Source: Clostridioides difficile (GTDB taxonomy: Bacteria > Bacillota > Clostridia > Peptostreptococcales > Peptostreptococcaceae). From it: a DNA stretch of 64,000 bases. Of this stretch, positions 39,556 through 48,683 are shown one piece after another. Each line of letters starts with the position of its first letter. Position 1 is the stretch's first letter. The notes below the pieces were generated by a model. The model ran no database searches and was not told where the DNA came from. It saw only the letters and a program-made list of their open reading frames with translations. The DNA lies in contig JABBZI010000019.1 of assembly GCA_012955965.1 (NCBI GenBank), positions 19,574-83,573 on the forward strand, in the 5' to 3' direction. Made by a program: the position numbers and the translations under genes.

Positions 39556-39599
39556 TAAATTTCCTCCTACATTTTATATAATTTTTTTAGATAGCTAAA

Positions 39600-39656
39600 G
39601 GGCTATTTCAAAACTAAAGCTGTCATAATAGACAGAGTAATGTTTTAAAACAGCCC
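39600..39656 (-). terminator. Nested hairpin after the four-S1-domain gene
   Basis: Outer arms 39600-39614 and 39642-39656 are complementary with two mismatches, and a smaller stem (39620-39624 with 39631-39635) sits in the loop. The last arm, GTTTTAAAACAGCCC, is shared with a second element at 52991-53092. It lies 15 bases past the stop of the S1 gene and likely terminates it. Confidence 0.55.
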
Positions 39657-39670
39657 CATTTTCAATTACT

Positions 39671-40936
39671 TTATACTTCTAAATCTTTAAATTTATCTTT
39701 AAATAATTCTCCAATGCTTCCTAAAGATTCTTCTACTTCTAAGTACTCTGTTATATCTTCTTCTGGCTCTCTAGTTGCTTCTTTTATTGAAACTAGCATT
39801 CTTTTAGTCTTTGGTTTAAAGTCAAGAATTTTAACTTTAACTTCATCTCCAATATTAACAACATTAGTAACTTTAGCAACTCTAGTATCACTCAATTCAG
39901 ATATTGGTAAATAAGCATCTACACCTTCTTTAATTTGAACAAAAGCTCCTTTTTCTATTATTCTAAGAACTTTAGCACCAACAACATCATCAATTTTTAC
40001 TTCTTTTGCTATTAAATCCCATGGGTCATTATTTATGTCTTTTAATGCTAATGCAATTTTTTTAGTATCTTTATTTACATCTAACACATAAACTTCTACT
40101 TCTTGACCTTCTGAAACAACATCTTCAACATTTTCAACTCTTGCCCAAGCTAAATTATTTATATGTGCTAATCCTTCAATTCCGCCAATATCAACAAATG
40201 CTCCATAAGGCATTATCTTTGTTACTTTACCATCTCTTTTTTGCCCAACTTCAAGAGAATTAAATAATTCTTCTTTTGCTACTTTAATGCGAGCCTTTTC
40301 TTCTTCTCTTTCTTGTTTGATTCTAGCTCTTTCAGCTTCTTTTTCTGCTTTAATTTGAGCTCTTCTTTCTTCTTTTTCTTTATTTATACGTTCTTGTAAT
40401 ACGTCTCTATGAGATGCTACAAGTCTATTCTTTCTAATATCAAAGTCTCTTATATAAACTTCTAAATTAAGACCAACAAATTTAGATGTATCTGTAATAA
40501 ACTTTGTATCAAGTTGAGAAATTGGTATAAAAAATGTATATGTATTGTAATTAGCAAATACACCTTTGTCTATATTTTTTTCAACATTTACAGTTATTAT
40601 TCTATGTTCATCATAAGCTTTTTGTAATTCTGCAAAATCATTTCTTTTATCAAGTTGTAATTTAGATAAAGTCATTGTCCCATCTTTTTGAGATACTTTT
40701 GTTATTACAGCAGTTATTTCATCACCTATATGATATAAATCTTCTATATATTGATTTTTTTCTATGTTTAATTCACTTATAGGTATTATCCCATCAAATC
40801 CATAGTCTAATCCTAATTGTACTTCATCATTTCTCACTGCAATTATTTTTCCAGTTATTAATTCTCCAACTTTCACTTTGCTGAATACTTGTTCTTGCTG
40901 GTCAAGTAATTCTTGCATTGTTAAATCATTTTCCAT
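39671..40936 (-). CDS. Four-S1-domain RNA-binding protein (ribosomal S1-like)
   Basis: A 421-residue protein. S1 domains lie at about 18-95, 105-175, 232-302 and 312-385. A highly charged, probably coiled segment (about 180-225) with heptad-like KEKEERRAQIKAEKEAERAR separates the second and third. The four-domain form is like the Firmicute S1 homologue and need not be the true ribosomal S1. An extended -10 TGGTATAAT lies about 50 bases upstream. The acidic C-terminal tail (EPEEDITEYLEVEE) is short. Confidence 0.88.
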   Translation of the reverse strand: MENDLTMQELLDQQEQVFSKVKVGELITGKIIAVRNDEVQLGLDYGFDGIIPISELNIEKNQYIEDLYHIGDEITAVITKVSQKDGTMTLSKLQLDKRNDFAELQKAYDEHRIITVNVEKNIDKGVFANYNTYTFFIPISQLDTKFITDTSKFVGLNLEVYIRDFDIRKNRLVASHRDVLQERINKEKEERRAQIKAEKEAERARIKQEREEEKARIKVAKEELFNSLEVGQKRDGKVTKIMPYGAFVDIGGIEGLAHINNLAWARVENVEDVVSEGQEVEVYVLDVNKDTKKIALALKDINNDPWDLIAKEVKIDDVVGAKVLRIIEKGAFVQIKEGVDAYLPISELSDTRVAKVTNVVNIGDEVKVKILDFKPKTKRMLVSIKEATREPEEDITEYLEVEESLGSIGELFKDKFKDLEV

Positions 40937-41146
40937 TATATAAACATCCTTTCCACTTATTAATTATCATATCTGTAAATATTATACCATTAATATTGCA
41001 AATACTTACATTTTTCTTATTGTAATTTTAAAAATTAATTCAACTTTCTATCTTTATACATTATAGAAAATATCTTATTAAATTAAAATACAAATTCTAA
41101 TTTTTATCTATTAAAATATTTTCATGAAAATTTTATATTATATATA

Positions 41147-42514
41147 TTATTCTTCTGTCGTTTTAGATTTTGATAGAGAGCTTTTATAAAATATAAAGAA
41201 ACAGATTGCTGTTATAGTAGCTGCTGTTATATCTGCAATTGGCTCTGCTAAAAGTACTGCAAAAAGTTTTTCATCAAAAAATGCTGGAAGTATAAATATT
41301 AAAGGTATTAAGAGTACAACTTTTCTAAGAAGAGCTAAAATCAAAGATATTTTTGCTTTTCCAAGTGCTAAAAATGTCTGTTGACAAGCTAGTTGAATTC
41401 CAAACATAAAAGAACCTGCAAAATATATTTTTATACTCCAACTTGTCATGCTAAGTAACTGTGGATTCTTATTAAATATACCAACAAAAAATGCAGGGAA
41501 CATCATCAGTAAAATCCACAAAATAGTAGAATATGTAAAACATGACAATAGACATAATTTAAATGTCTTTTTCACTCTATCAAGTTGTCCTGAACCATAA
41601 TTGTAACTTATTATTGGTTGTGCTCCTTGTGTAAATCCCATATTAGGAAGCATAAGAATTTGCATTATACTACTCATTATAGCCATTGAACCTACTGCTA
41701 AATCGCCTCCATACATTTGCAACTTACTATTTAACGCTATAAGTACTAAACTTTCTGTAGATTGCATTATAAATGGAGATATTCCTAACGCCAAGACTGG
41801 TAAAATAATACTTGCTTTAGGAATCATATACTTCTTTTTTATCTTAAGTATACTTTTCTTCCCAAATAGGAACACCAACACCCAAATAGCAGAAACACCT
41901 TGTGCAATTATAGTAGCTAATGCAGCTCCTTTTACACCCATATTAAGACCAAATATAAAAATTGGGTCAAGTATTATGTTTATCAAAGCACCTATAGCAA
42001 CTGTAATCATACCAGTTGTAGCAAATCCTTGAGTATTTATAAAAGTGTTCATTCCCAATGAGATTTGAACAAATACTGTACCTATTAAATAAATTTTTAA
42101 ATAATCCATTGAATATCCAATAGTAGATTCACTTGCCCCAAACATCCAAAGCAAAGGCTCTTTTCCAATTTGAAAACCTATAGTTAAAAGTATTGCTAAA
42201 ATCACTAATACAGAAAAACTATTACTCATTATTTTCTCTGCACCATCATTATCTTGTTCACCCATTTTTATAGCAGCTAAAGGTCCCCCTCCCATACCAA
42301 TTAAATAACTACATGAAGTTATTATAATTATTATCGGAAATGCTACTCCAACACCTGCCATAGCAACTTCTCCACTTTCCATTCTTCCAATGAAAATCCT
42401 ATCTACTATGTTGTATAAAACATTTACAATTTGTGCGATAATAGCTGGTGTAGCAAGTTTAAATAACAATTTTCCTACACTTTCATTGCCTAAATTAGTG
42501 CTTGAATTTTCCAC
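41147..42514 (-). CDS. MATE-family multidrug/Na+ antiporter
   Basis: A 455-residue protein with about 12 membrane helices. The two MatE halves start with GKLLFKLATPAIIAQIVNVL and LGISPFIMQSTESLVLIALN. The start is GTG at 42514 with AAGGAGG upstream. It exports cationic compounds in exchange for sodium or protons. The substrate is unknown. It stands alone. Confidence 0.92.
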   Translation of the reverse strand: MENSSTNLGNESVGKLLFKLATPAIIAQIVNVLYNIVDRIFIGRMESGEVAMAGVGVAFPIIIIITSCSYLIGMGGGPLAAIKMGEQDNDGAEKIMSNSFSVLVILAILLTIGFQIGKEPLLWMFGASESTIGYSMDYLKIYLIGTVFVQISLGMNTFINTQGFATTGMITVAIGALINIILDPIFIFGLNMGVKGAALATIIAQGVSAIWVLVFLFGKKSILKIKKKYMIPKASIILPVLALGISPFIMQSTESLVLIALNSKLQMYGGDLAVGSMAIMSSIMQILMLPNMGFTQGAQPIISYNYGSGQLDRVKKTFKLCLLSCFTYSTILWILLMMFPAFFVGIFNKNPQLLSMTSWSIKIYFAGSFMFGIQLACQQTFLALGKAKISLILALLRKVVLLIPLIFILPAFFDEKLFAVLLAEPIADITAATITAICFFIFYKSSLSKSKTTEE

Positions 42515-42694
42515 TTTAAAACCTCCTTAGTCTATTAATTAAAATTTATTGTTATTAAAATTTTATTCTATATAAAAAATTTATTTTATTAGTAGGAAAA
42601 TTTTTAGTACTTTCCTCACAAATAATACTATACTATATTTCTTTAGCCCTAGTAAACATTTTAGAGCAAAATGAATTTAAATGATATCATAAAA

Positions 42695-42725
42695 AAACTA
42701 TCCAAACATATTGCTTGGATAGTTT
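42695..42725 (-). terminator. Terminator at the end of the polyprenyl cluster
   Basis: Perfect 11-bp arms (42695-42705 and 42715-42725) with a nine-base loop, overlapping the stop codon of the small-export gene. The A-run on the plus strand gives a T-run on the minus strand. Confidence 0.75.
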
Positions 42726-43162
42726 TATATTATATGTAGAGAAAGGGCTGAAACTATAACTCCTGATAACAAATTACCAATAAATACTCCTATAAAGGCA
42801 TCTTTTATTCTCATTTTTAATATAGAAGCTATAGCAGATGCAGTCCATGTTCCTGTAGTTGGAAGTGGTATCCCTACAAATAGTATTATACCTATCATTG
42901 AAACACTTTTTAATTTTTTCATTCTTGAATTTATCTTTCTATCAATTGTATCTGCAATACCTTTAAATAGTTTTTTCCCTCTTAAAAATTGCAATACATG
43001 CCTAAATGTTAATATTAAGGGAATCGATACCAATGTAGAACCAATTACACTAAATACATAAACCCACATAGGATTTAAGCCCATTGCAATACCTATAGGA
43101 ATGGCTCCTCTTAATTCTGTTACAGGAACCATAGATAAAATTAATATGTGTAAATATCCCAA
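42725..43162 (-). CDS. Small multidrug-export/DedA-like membrane protein (COG2426)
   Basis: About 145 residues from TTG at 43162, which has AGGAGGG six bases upstream; an in-frame ATG at 43189 would put that site inside the gene. Hydrophobic segments lie at about 1-18, 30-55, 85-110 and 118-140, with a polar loop between the second and third. The run VTELRGAIPIGIAMG is typical of the family. Related DedA-fold proteins move lipid phosphate carriers. It is the last of four genes with only short gaps, so I consider a role in lipid-carrier handling, though the family label is 'export' without proof. Confidence 0.8.
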   Translation of the reverse strand: MGYLHILILSMVPVTELRGAIPIGIAMGLNPMWVYVFSVIGSTLVSIPLILTFRHVLQFLRGKKLFKGIADTIDRKINSRMKKLKSVSMIGIILFVGIPLPTTGTWTASAIASILKMRIKDAFIGVFIGNLLSGVIVSALSLHII

Positions 43163-43193
43163 ACTATTCCCTCCTATTCTAAGTGACATTAAG

Positions 43194-43823
43194 TTATGAA
43201 TTTACTTGTTCTATAACCTCACCATTCTTTTTACTAACCAAAAACGCATTTTTAGCTAATGAAAGCATAGGTAAATCACTCTTAGAGTCCGAATATGCAT
43301 ATGAATTTTCATAATCAATCTCTATCCCAAGCTTATCTAATACAGTCTTTATTCTATGTATCTTTTCAATTCCCTTACAGTTTTCTCCAATAAACTGATT
43401 TTTATATCTTGAATTTTCACAAAATAGCTCAGTGCCTATGACCTCATCTGCAAAACCATAATGTTTAAAGTATTTCATATACGCATATGGAGATGCTGTT
43501 ATCATAATTATAATATTATGTTCTTTTTTGTTTTTGTAAATAACTTTTTTCATAGACTCGTTAATTCTTTTTATAATGCAATCATCAAAAAATCTTTTTA
43601 AATCTTCTTCACTAAAATCTACTATTGGATGAAAGATTGCCTCTTTTGCTCTTTTCAAAGGTACTATTCTAAGTAAGTACATAGCTAGAGTAAAGATAAT
43701 ATATGGCAACTTTATAATAGTTTTAAATGTTTTATTTTTTAAAGAATAAATAAAAAAATCTAACATGCTATCAGTATTTATAACAGTGTAATCTACATCG
43801 AGTAATAATACACTTTTTTTCAT
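43194..43823 (-). CDS. HAD-superfamily (class IB) phosphatase
   Basis: A 209-residue protein. Motif I is DVDYTVINTD (nucleophile Asp), motif II is ITASPYAYMKYF, and motif IV is YSDSKSDLPML; an all-helical cap lies after motif I. Class IB enzymes dephosphorylate small substrates or a polyprenyl-linked sugar phosphate. GGGTGGGG precedes the ATG. The UbiA gene ends 21 bases upstream. The neighbour suggests the substrate is the product of UbiA, but that is inference. Confidence 0.88.
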   Translation of the reverse strand: MKKSVLLLDVDYTVINTDSMLDFFIYSLKNKTFKTIIKLPYIIFTLAMYLLRIVPLKRAKEAIFHPIVDFSEEDLKRFFDDCIIKRINESMKKVIYKNKKEHNIIIMITASPYAYMKYFKHYGFADEVIGTELFCENSRYKNQFIGENCKGIEKIHRIKTVLDKLGIEIDYENSYAYSDSKSDLPMLSLAKNAFLVSKKNGEVIEQVNS

Positions 43824-43844
43824 AAGTATTTCCCCACCCTATCA

Positions 43845-44732
43845 CTAAAAAATTAATATTATTAAACATGTAATTATCCATAATATTACATTTATTTTTA
43901 AAGCAGAATCTTTCAACACAATATCAGTAGGATTTCCTTCATTTGTAGTGTTAATTATATAATTATATCTAAGTACACCATAAACTACAAATATTGTTGT
44001 AAATATCATATGTGGCTTTTCTGGATTACTTGTGGAATACAACGCATAACACACTATTGTAGAACTTAACATGACCACCATCATTTGGTTTAGATTTTCT
44101 ATATCATAGTCCTCTAATATCTTTCTATGTTCAATTGCATCATCTCTTAAAGTTACTATTTCTTTTTTACGTTTTCCAAAAGCTAAATACAAAGATAAGA
44201 AAAATGTACATAATATTATCCAATTTGATAAACTTACATTTATGGCTACACACCCTGCATAGACCCTAAGTATAAATCCAAGAGATATTGAAAACACATC
44301 TAATAGTATTATATTCTTTAATTTAAGAGAATATAATATATTATTTATCAAATAAAGAACAAGAATTATAGTCAATCTTAAATTAACAACTATTGATAAA
44401 CTAATTGAAATCAAAGCTAATATTACAAATAGTATATTAGCATTTCTTTTACTTATTCTCCCACTTGCAACTGGTCTATTACGTTTTTTAGGATGTTTTT
44501 TATCTTTATCCATATCTATAGCATCATTCAATGCGTATACTGATGATGATATAATACAAAAACATACAAATGCAATAAATGTCTTTAATAGCAAATTTGT
44601 ATTTAGTATGTTATTTGAAAAAATTAGGGCAGAAAATACAAAGAAATTCTTTATATATTGCTTTATTCTCATTAGTTTTATATAATCTGAAATTTTAGTA
44701 AGAAGCTTTACATTTGTATTTGTCTGTTTCAT
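43845..44732 (-). CDS. UbiA prenyltransferase, phosphoribosyl-polyprenyl type
   Basis: A 295-residue protein with about eight to nine membrane helices. The first aspartate motif is NDAIDMDKDKKHPKKRNRPV (about residues 70-90), followed by ASGRIS. This closely matches the run in mycobacterial decaprenyl-phosphate 5-phosphoribosyltransferase rather than menaquinone MenA. That enzyme joins phosphoribosyl diphosphate to a polyprenyl phosphate. It has a GAAAGGG site and its gene ends 21 bases before the phosphatase gene. Confidence 0.88.
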   Translation of the reverse strand: MKQTNTNVKLLTKISDYIKLMRIKQYIKNFFVFSALIFSNNILNTNLLLKTFIAFVCFCIISSSVYALNDAIDMDKDKKHPKKRNRPVASGRISKRNANILFVILALISISLSIVVNLRLTIILVLYLINNILYSLKLKNIILLDVFSISLGFILRVYAGCVAINVSLSNWIILCTFFLSLYLAFGKRKKEIVTLRDDAIEHRKILEDYDIENLNQMMVVMLSSTIVCYALYSTSNPEKPHMIFTTIFVVYGVLRYNYIINTTNEGNPTDIVLKDSALKINVILWIITCLIILIF

Positions 44733-44760
44733 AAACTTACTACCCTTTCAATATTATTTT

Positions 44761-45981
44761 TTAAACAGGATATAATTTTATCCCTATATTTAAAATTTCT
44801 ATAAATCCATTTACATTGCTAATTATTATAGTAACCAGTAACAATGATAGAAATATATTGTACATACTTTTTTCATTTTTTCTAAGTGCCTTAGTAAAAT
44901 AAGCCAATAAAACTATAACTGCGAAACTAAAGTTTATAGCCATAATACTTGAATTAACTAGATTATATCCTATTATTCCATGTAAAACTAAGTTGAATAC
45001 AATTATTCCCATACATAATTTAGGAACTCTTTTTTCTGAGTTCTCAATAACTGACAAAACACAAAAGCAAAATGCTAATAAAGTTAGAATCACTGGTATC
45101 GTTGCAACTTCTCCATTTTGCAAAAACAAACCTTTTTTAATCTCTGCTCCAGGAAAATAAAAAACTGAATATAACAATCTTTCTATAATCATTGCAATTT
45201 TTTCTAAAATCGGCCCACTTCTTATAAATTTCGTATCATACTGTATTACATTACCAAGATTCATGAAGCTCTCATAAGATTTCGTTGAAACTACACAAAT
45301 ATATGCTATTAAGATAAATGTAGCTAAATGTTTTAATATTTTTCCTATTTTTAACTTAAATTCAAATATAATATTAAAAAAATACAAATATATATTACTA
45401 ATAGTTATCCCAAACAGAGGAATCGCAGCTAATTCTACCAAATAAGAATTTTTTCCCTTCATCTTGTTTGCAATAAATATAAAAAATATTAAAGAAAACT
45501 GACTATATATAAATCTCTCTACATTCAAAGTCATAAATAGTTGTGGAAATGAAAATATCATTATCATAGTAAGTAAAATTAAAGTTAATCTCTGCATTTT
45601 TATCTTTTTAATATGATTAAAAACTAAGGTTATAGACATTGCACTAGTTATTATTTGTAGACAAATCAATCCAAATCCATAAGCACTATTAAAATCGGCT
45701 GTTCCTGGATTTGCTATTGACGTACAAAATAAGTATATTGGATATGCAAAAATTGATATAATTGCTGAAAATAATATGTGTTTACTATTATCTTGATTTA
45801 TAGCAAATACATTTAAATTGAATAAAACACCAGTATCTGTATCTAACAATACATCATAAGTATTGTTCAAATCATAAAATATAGTAGTCTTGGAAAAAAA
45901 TATCTTAGTTATTATTAGATATGTTATTACAACTAATATAAATAACAACATCTCATTTTTGTATTTTAATATTTTACTCAT
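44761..45981 (-). CDS. Polytopic membrane protein, possible GT-C glycosyltransferase
   Basis: About 406 residues (ATG at 45981; the frame starts with TTG one codon earlier) with ten or more hydrophobic segments. An early extracytoplasmic loop with YDLNNTYDVLLDTDTGVL has acidic residues in the position used by GT-C enzymes. I do not recognise a named family. It is the first gene of the cluster with UbiA, HAD phosphatase and small-export genes, so use of a lipid-linked sugar is a reasonable guess. There is no strong evidence for that activity. Confidence 0.6.
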   Translation of the reverse strand: MSKILKYKNEMLLFILVVITYLIITKIFFSKTTIFYDLNNTYDVLLDTDTGVLFNLNVFAINQDNSKHILFSAIISIFAYPIYLFCTSIANPGTADFNSAYGFGLICLQIITSAMSITLVFNHIKKIKMQRLTLILLTMIMIFSFPQLFMTLNVERFIYSQFSLIFFIFIANKMKGKNSYLVELAAIPLFGITISNIYLYFFNIIFEFKLKIGKILKHLATFILIAYICVVSTKSYESFMNLGNVIQYDTKFIRSGPILEKIAMIIERLLYSVFYFPGAEIKKGLFLQNGEVATIPVILTLLAFCFCVLSVIENSEKRVPKLCMGIIVFNLVLHGIIGYNLVNSSIMAINFSFAVIVLLAYFTKALRKNEKSMYNIFLSLLLVTIIISNVNGFIEILNIGIKLYPV

Positions 45982-46190
45982 CAATATATATCACCATCCA
46001 TTCATTATATAGGATTTGTTACTACCTATAATTTATTCCTTCAATTTTAATAGTTACCTTTATAATATCCTTACTTGTTTTATTTTAATTGAATAAGTCT
46101 TTATTTACAACCACAATATTCACTTTATTAATGCTATATTTAAGTAAATGCTATATATATAGTATCTATTTATAAGATACAAAAACATAA
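45982..46190 (-). other. Upstream region of the polyprenyl cluster
   Basis: Part of the 300-base gap 45982-46281, which holds no gene. On the minus strand a TTGTAA, 17-base spacer and TAAAAT arrangement is a weak promoter candidate, and a TATAAT lies close to the start codon of the first gene of the cluster. No operator palindrome or riboswitch is evident. Confidence 0.3.
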
Positions 46191-46225
46191 TTTAAGGAGA
46201 CAATATTATGGCTTGTCTCCTTAAA
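46191..46225 (-). terminator. Terminator after the aldo/keto reductase gene
   Basis: TTTAAGGAGACAA (46191-46203) and TTGTCTCCTTAAA (46213-46225) form a perfect 13-bp stem with a nine-base loop about 57 bases past the stop. Confidence 0.75.
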
Positions 46226-46281
46226 TATTAAAATTATATTTTAAAATACTACTAATAATTTTCTAACATAATATAGATTAA

Positions 46282-47427
46282 TTACACTGTAACATTATTA
46301 ACTCCATCTTCTTCCCATTTTTTAATCTCTTTTAATCTATTAATTATAGGTAAATGCTGAGTACATTCAACTTCACATTTTCCGCAAGATATACATTCTT
46401 CTGCTTTTGCATCACTATTCATTGTATAATTCCAATGTCCTAATCCATAAACTAACTTTGTCATCTCTTCATCACTCTTTTTAAACATCTGCTTTTCATT
46501 ATAAAAAAGCATATAAGCTGGAGTATTAATACCTTTTGGACACACCTTACAATACCCACATCCTGTACATATTTCATTCATATTTTGATTTAATCTAGTT
46601 TCAATGTCATGTATGTCTTCATCTGAATAAATTCTATTTTCATCTGCAATCTTACATGCATCATCTATATCTTGCTTTTTATTAAATCCTATTAAAGATA
46701 CGCTTATTTGTGGAATTCCTATATTGAATCTTAAGGCAGCTTCTATAGTGCTTTCATCATCTTTAGCTAAAAAAGAAAGCTCTTTATTGTATTTTGGAAT
46801 AGTTCCACCACTTAATGGATTCATAGCTACAACACCATATCCATTATCAACAGCATATTTAGCACCTTTTAGCCTATATGGAAAGTTTAATATATTGATT
46901 CCCATAGTTACACCTTCAAATTTATTTTCATCAAGAATCTCTATAACTTCGTCTCCTGGCTGATGTGATGAAAATACTATATGGTCTATCAATCCTTCTT
47001 CTTTGCATTTTAATAATCCTTCATATTGTCCTCCAGGTCTCATAGCTAGTTCATAATGCTCCATCTTTCTAATATTCCATACATGATAAAAATTTATTTT
47101 AGATACGCCTAATCGCTCTATTGATTTTTTTACAGCAGCTATTGCTTTTTCTGATGTATCACACACTTTTGGTTTTTCTTTAGTTGATACATAAAAATCT
47201 GTTTTACCTTCCTTTATCATTTGTCTAAAAGCCAGTCCAAATATATCTTCACTTCTGTCATCACAATAGCCTGGTGCTGTATCAAAATAATTAATACCTT
47301 TTTCATATGCATATTTAACTAAATCAGCATTTTCTTGATTACTTTTCTCCAAATCAAACCTTAAGCCACCATAACCAACTACTGAAACCATTTTCCCAGT
47401 CTTCCCATATTCAACGTATCTCATCAT
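46282..47427 (-). CDS. Aldo/keto reductase with C-terminal 2x[4Fe-4S] domain
   Basis: A 381-residue protein. The aldo/keto reductase barrel (about 1-280) has the catalytic Asp/Tyr in YFDTAPGYCD, Lys in YVSTKEKPK and His in NFYHVWNI. The C-terminus has two ferredoxin-type motifs, CTGCGYCKVCPKG and CISCGKCEVEC. Clostridial enzymes of this type are probably ferredoxin-linked oxidoreductases. AGGAGG precedes the ATG, and a second ATG follows directly. The substrate is unknown. Confidence 0.92.
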   Translation of the reverse strand: MMRYVEYGKTGKMVSVVGYGGLRFDLEKSNQENADLVKYAYEKGINYFDTAPGYCDDRSEDIFGLAFRQMIKEGKTDFYVSTKEKPKVCDTSEKAIAAVKKSIERLGVSKINFYHVWNIRKMEHYELAMRPGGQYEGLLKCKEEGLIDHIVFSSHQPGDEVIEILDENKFEGVTMGINILNFPYRLKGAKYAVDNGYGVVAMNPLSGGTIPKYNKELSFLAKDDESTIEAALRFNIGIPQISVSLIGFNKKQDIDDACKIADENRIYSDEDIHDIETRLNQNMNEICTGCGYCKVCPKGINTPAYMLFYNEKQMFKKSDEEMTKLVYGLGHWNYTMNSDAKAEECISCGKCEVECTQHLPIINRLKEIKKWEEDGVNNVTV

Positions 47428-47466
47428 AAATTCCTCCTTAGATATATTAAGACTTCTTTTCTTTAT

Positions 47467-47522
47467 AAAAAATATTATACCATAAATATTTTTTATAAAT
47501 TATTTATGGTATAATATTTTTT
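47467..47522. repeat. Perfect 22-bp inverted repeat with a 12-base spacer
   Basis: Arms 47467-47488 and 47501-47522 are fully complementary and AT-rich. It lies upstream of the aldo/keto reductase gene and past the 3' end of the CDF gene. It can act as a terminator for the CDF gene or an operator for the reductase. The right arm contains TATAAT. Confidence 0.55.
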
Positions 47523-47564
47523 TTATAAATTATAAATTTTTACAATTGACATTTTATAGCTAAA

Positions 47565-48431
47565 TTAAAAGCTATAAAAAGGTTCAATATGAACTATTAC
47601 TTGAGCATTTTCATTAATCTCTTCTTGGATTTGTTTCTCAATTTTATGTGTTAAATCATGAGATTGCTCTATACTTATAAAAGGGTCTACCATGACATGC
47701 ATATCAATATAAATAGAGCTTTTACTTCCTCTACTTCTGATATTGTGAACATCTCTTACTTCATTAAATTCAAACACAATTTCTCTTATATAATCCTCAT
47801 ATACAGCTACGCTATCCACTAAAATTCCAATAGATGGCCTAAATATTCCATAAGCTGAATAAATTATAAATGCAGAGATTATAATAGGCACTATAGATTC
47901 TATTATCACTGGAAATCCTAATTTTACACCAATTAAAGTAATCAATACTCCTAATGATACAAAAATATCACTTCTTGTATGCAATGAATCTGAAATCAAG
48001 ACATAGCTATTCAGTTTAGTTCCAATCCTATATTCATACATACAGACAAAAATATTTATAAAAAGTGTAATTACTAAAGCAATTAGACTTTCTATAGTTA
48101 TAGAAGGTGTAATTGGATTGGATATTCTCGATACTGCACTAAGAATTATCTTAATTGCTATAACAAACAACATACCACTAATGAATAAGCTGGTTATAAT
48201 TTCAAATTTTTTATGTCCATAAGGATGATTTTTATCTTTTGGCTTAGACGCAAAGAAAATCCCTATTAGCCCTACTATATTTGATGCTCCATCTGATAGA
48301 GAATGGAATCCATCAGCTGTCATACTATAACTTTTGATTTGATTACCAATAATGATTTTTAATAAAGCTACTGCAAAATTAGCAAATAAAATTATCCATA
48401 ATACTTGCTTCACTTTCTTATAATTATCCAT
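47565..48431 (-). CDS. Cation diffusion facilitator (divalent metal efflux)
   Basis: A 288-residue protein with six membrane helices and a cytoplasmic C-terminal domain (about 205-288). The metal-site motifs are DGFHSLSDGASN in helix II and SDSLHTRSD in helix V (H-x-x-x-D each). It exports Zn, Fe, Mn or similar in exchange for protons. GGAGGAGG precedes the ATG. No metal-responsive operator is recognisable nearby. Confidence 0.93.
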   Translation of the reverse strand: MDNYKKVKQVLWIILFANFAVALLKIIIGNQIKSYSMTADGFHSLSDGASNIVGLIGIFFASKPKDKNHPYGHKKFEIITSLFISGMLFVIAIKIILSAVSRISNPITPSITIESLIALVITLFINIFVCMYEYRIGTKLNSYVLISDSLHTRSDIFVSLGVLITLIGVKLGFPVIIESIVPIIISAFIIYSAYGIFRPSIGILVDSVAVYEDYIREIVFEFNEVRDVHNIRSRGSKSSIYIDMHVMVDPFISIEQSHDLTHKIEKQIQEEINENAQVIVHIEPFYSF

Positions 48432-48619
48432 AATAATCTACCTCCTCCCTTCGATTTAATCGAAAAAAGACTATGTATCAATATTAATTAACTAGACAAG
48501 AAAATTGTATATAAGTACATTTACTATATTTATATTCAAAATTGGTTGTACTTGTTCATTCAATTTGAAACTTAATTCTAAATAAAAAGTTAAATTATAG
48601 CTTTGATATACATAAAAAT

Positions 48620-48656
48620 AAGTTATAGATAATATATAAAATATCATCTATAACTT
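48620..48656 (-). terminator. Terminator after the OpuC operon
   Basis: Arms 48620-48630 and 48646-48656 pair perfectly (11 bp), with a 15-base loop, 28 bases past the stop of the permease/binding-protein gene. The plus-strand A-run upstream gives a T-run on the minus strand. Confidence 0.65.
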
Positions 48657-48683
48657 AAATTTTTGATAGGAACTATTAATTTT

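Noticed and set aside
41117..41130. ATTTTCATGAAAAT as a CodY site
   Set aside because: It is a 14-bp palindrome with a two-base centre, not the 15-bp odd-length CodY consensus, and lies past the 3' end of the MATE gene.
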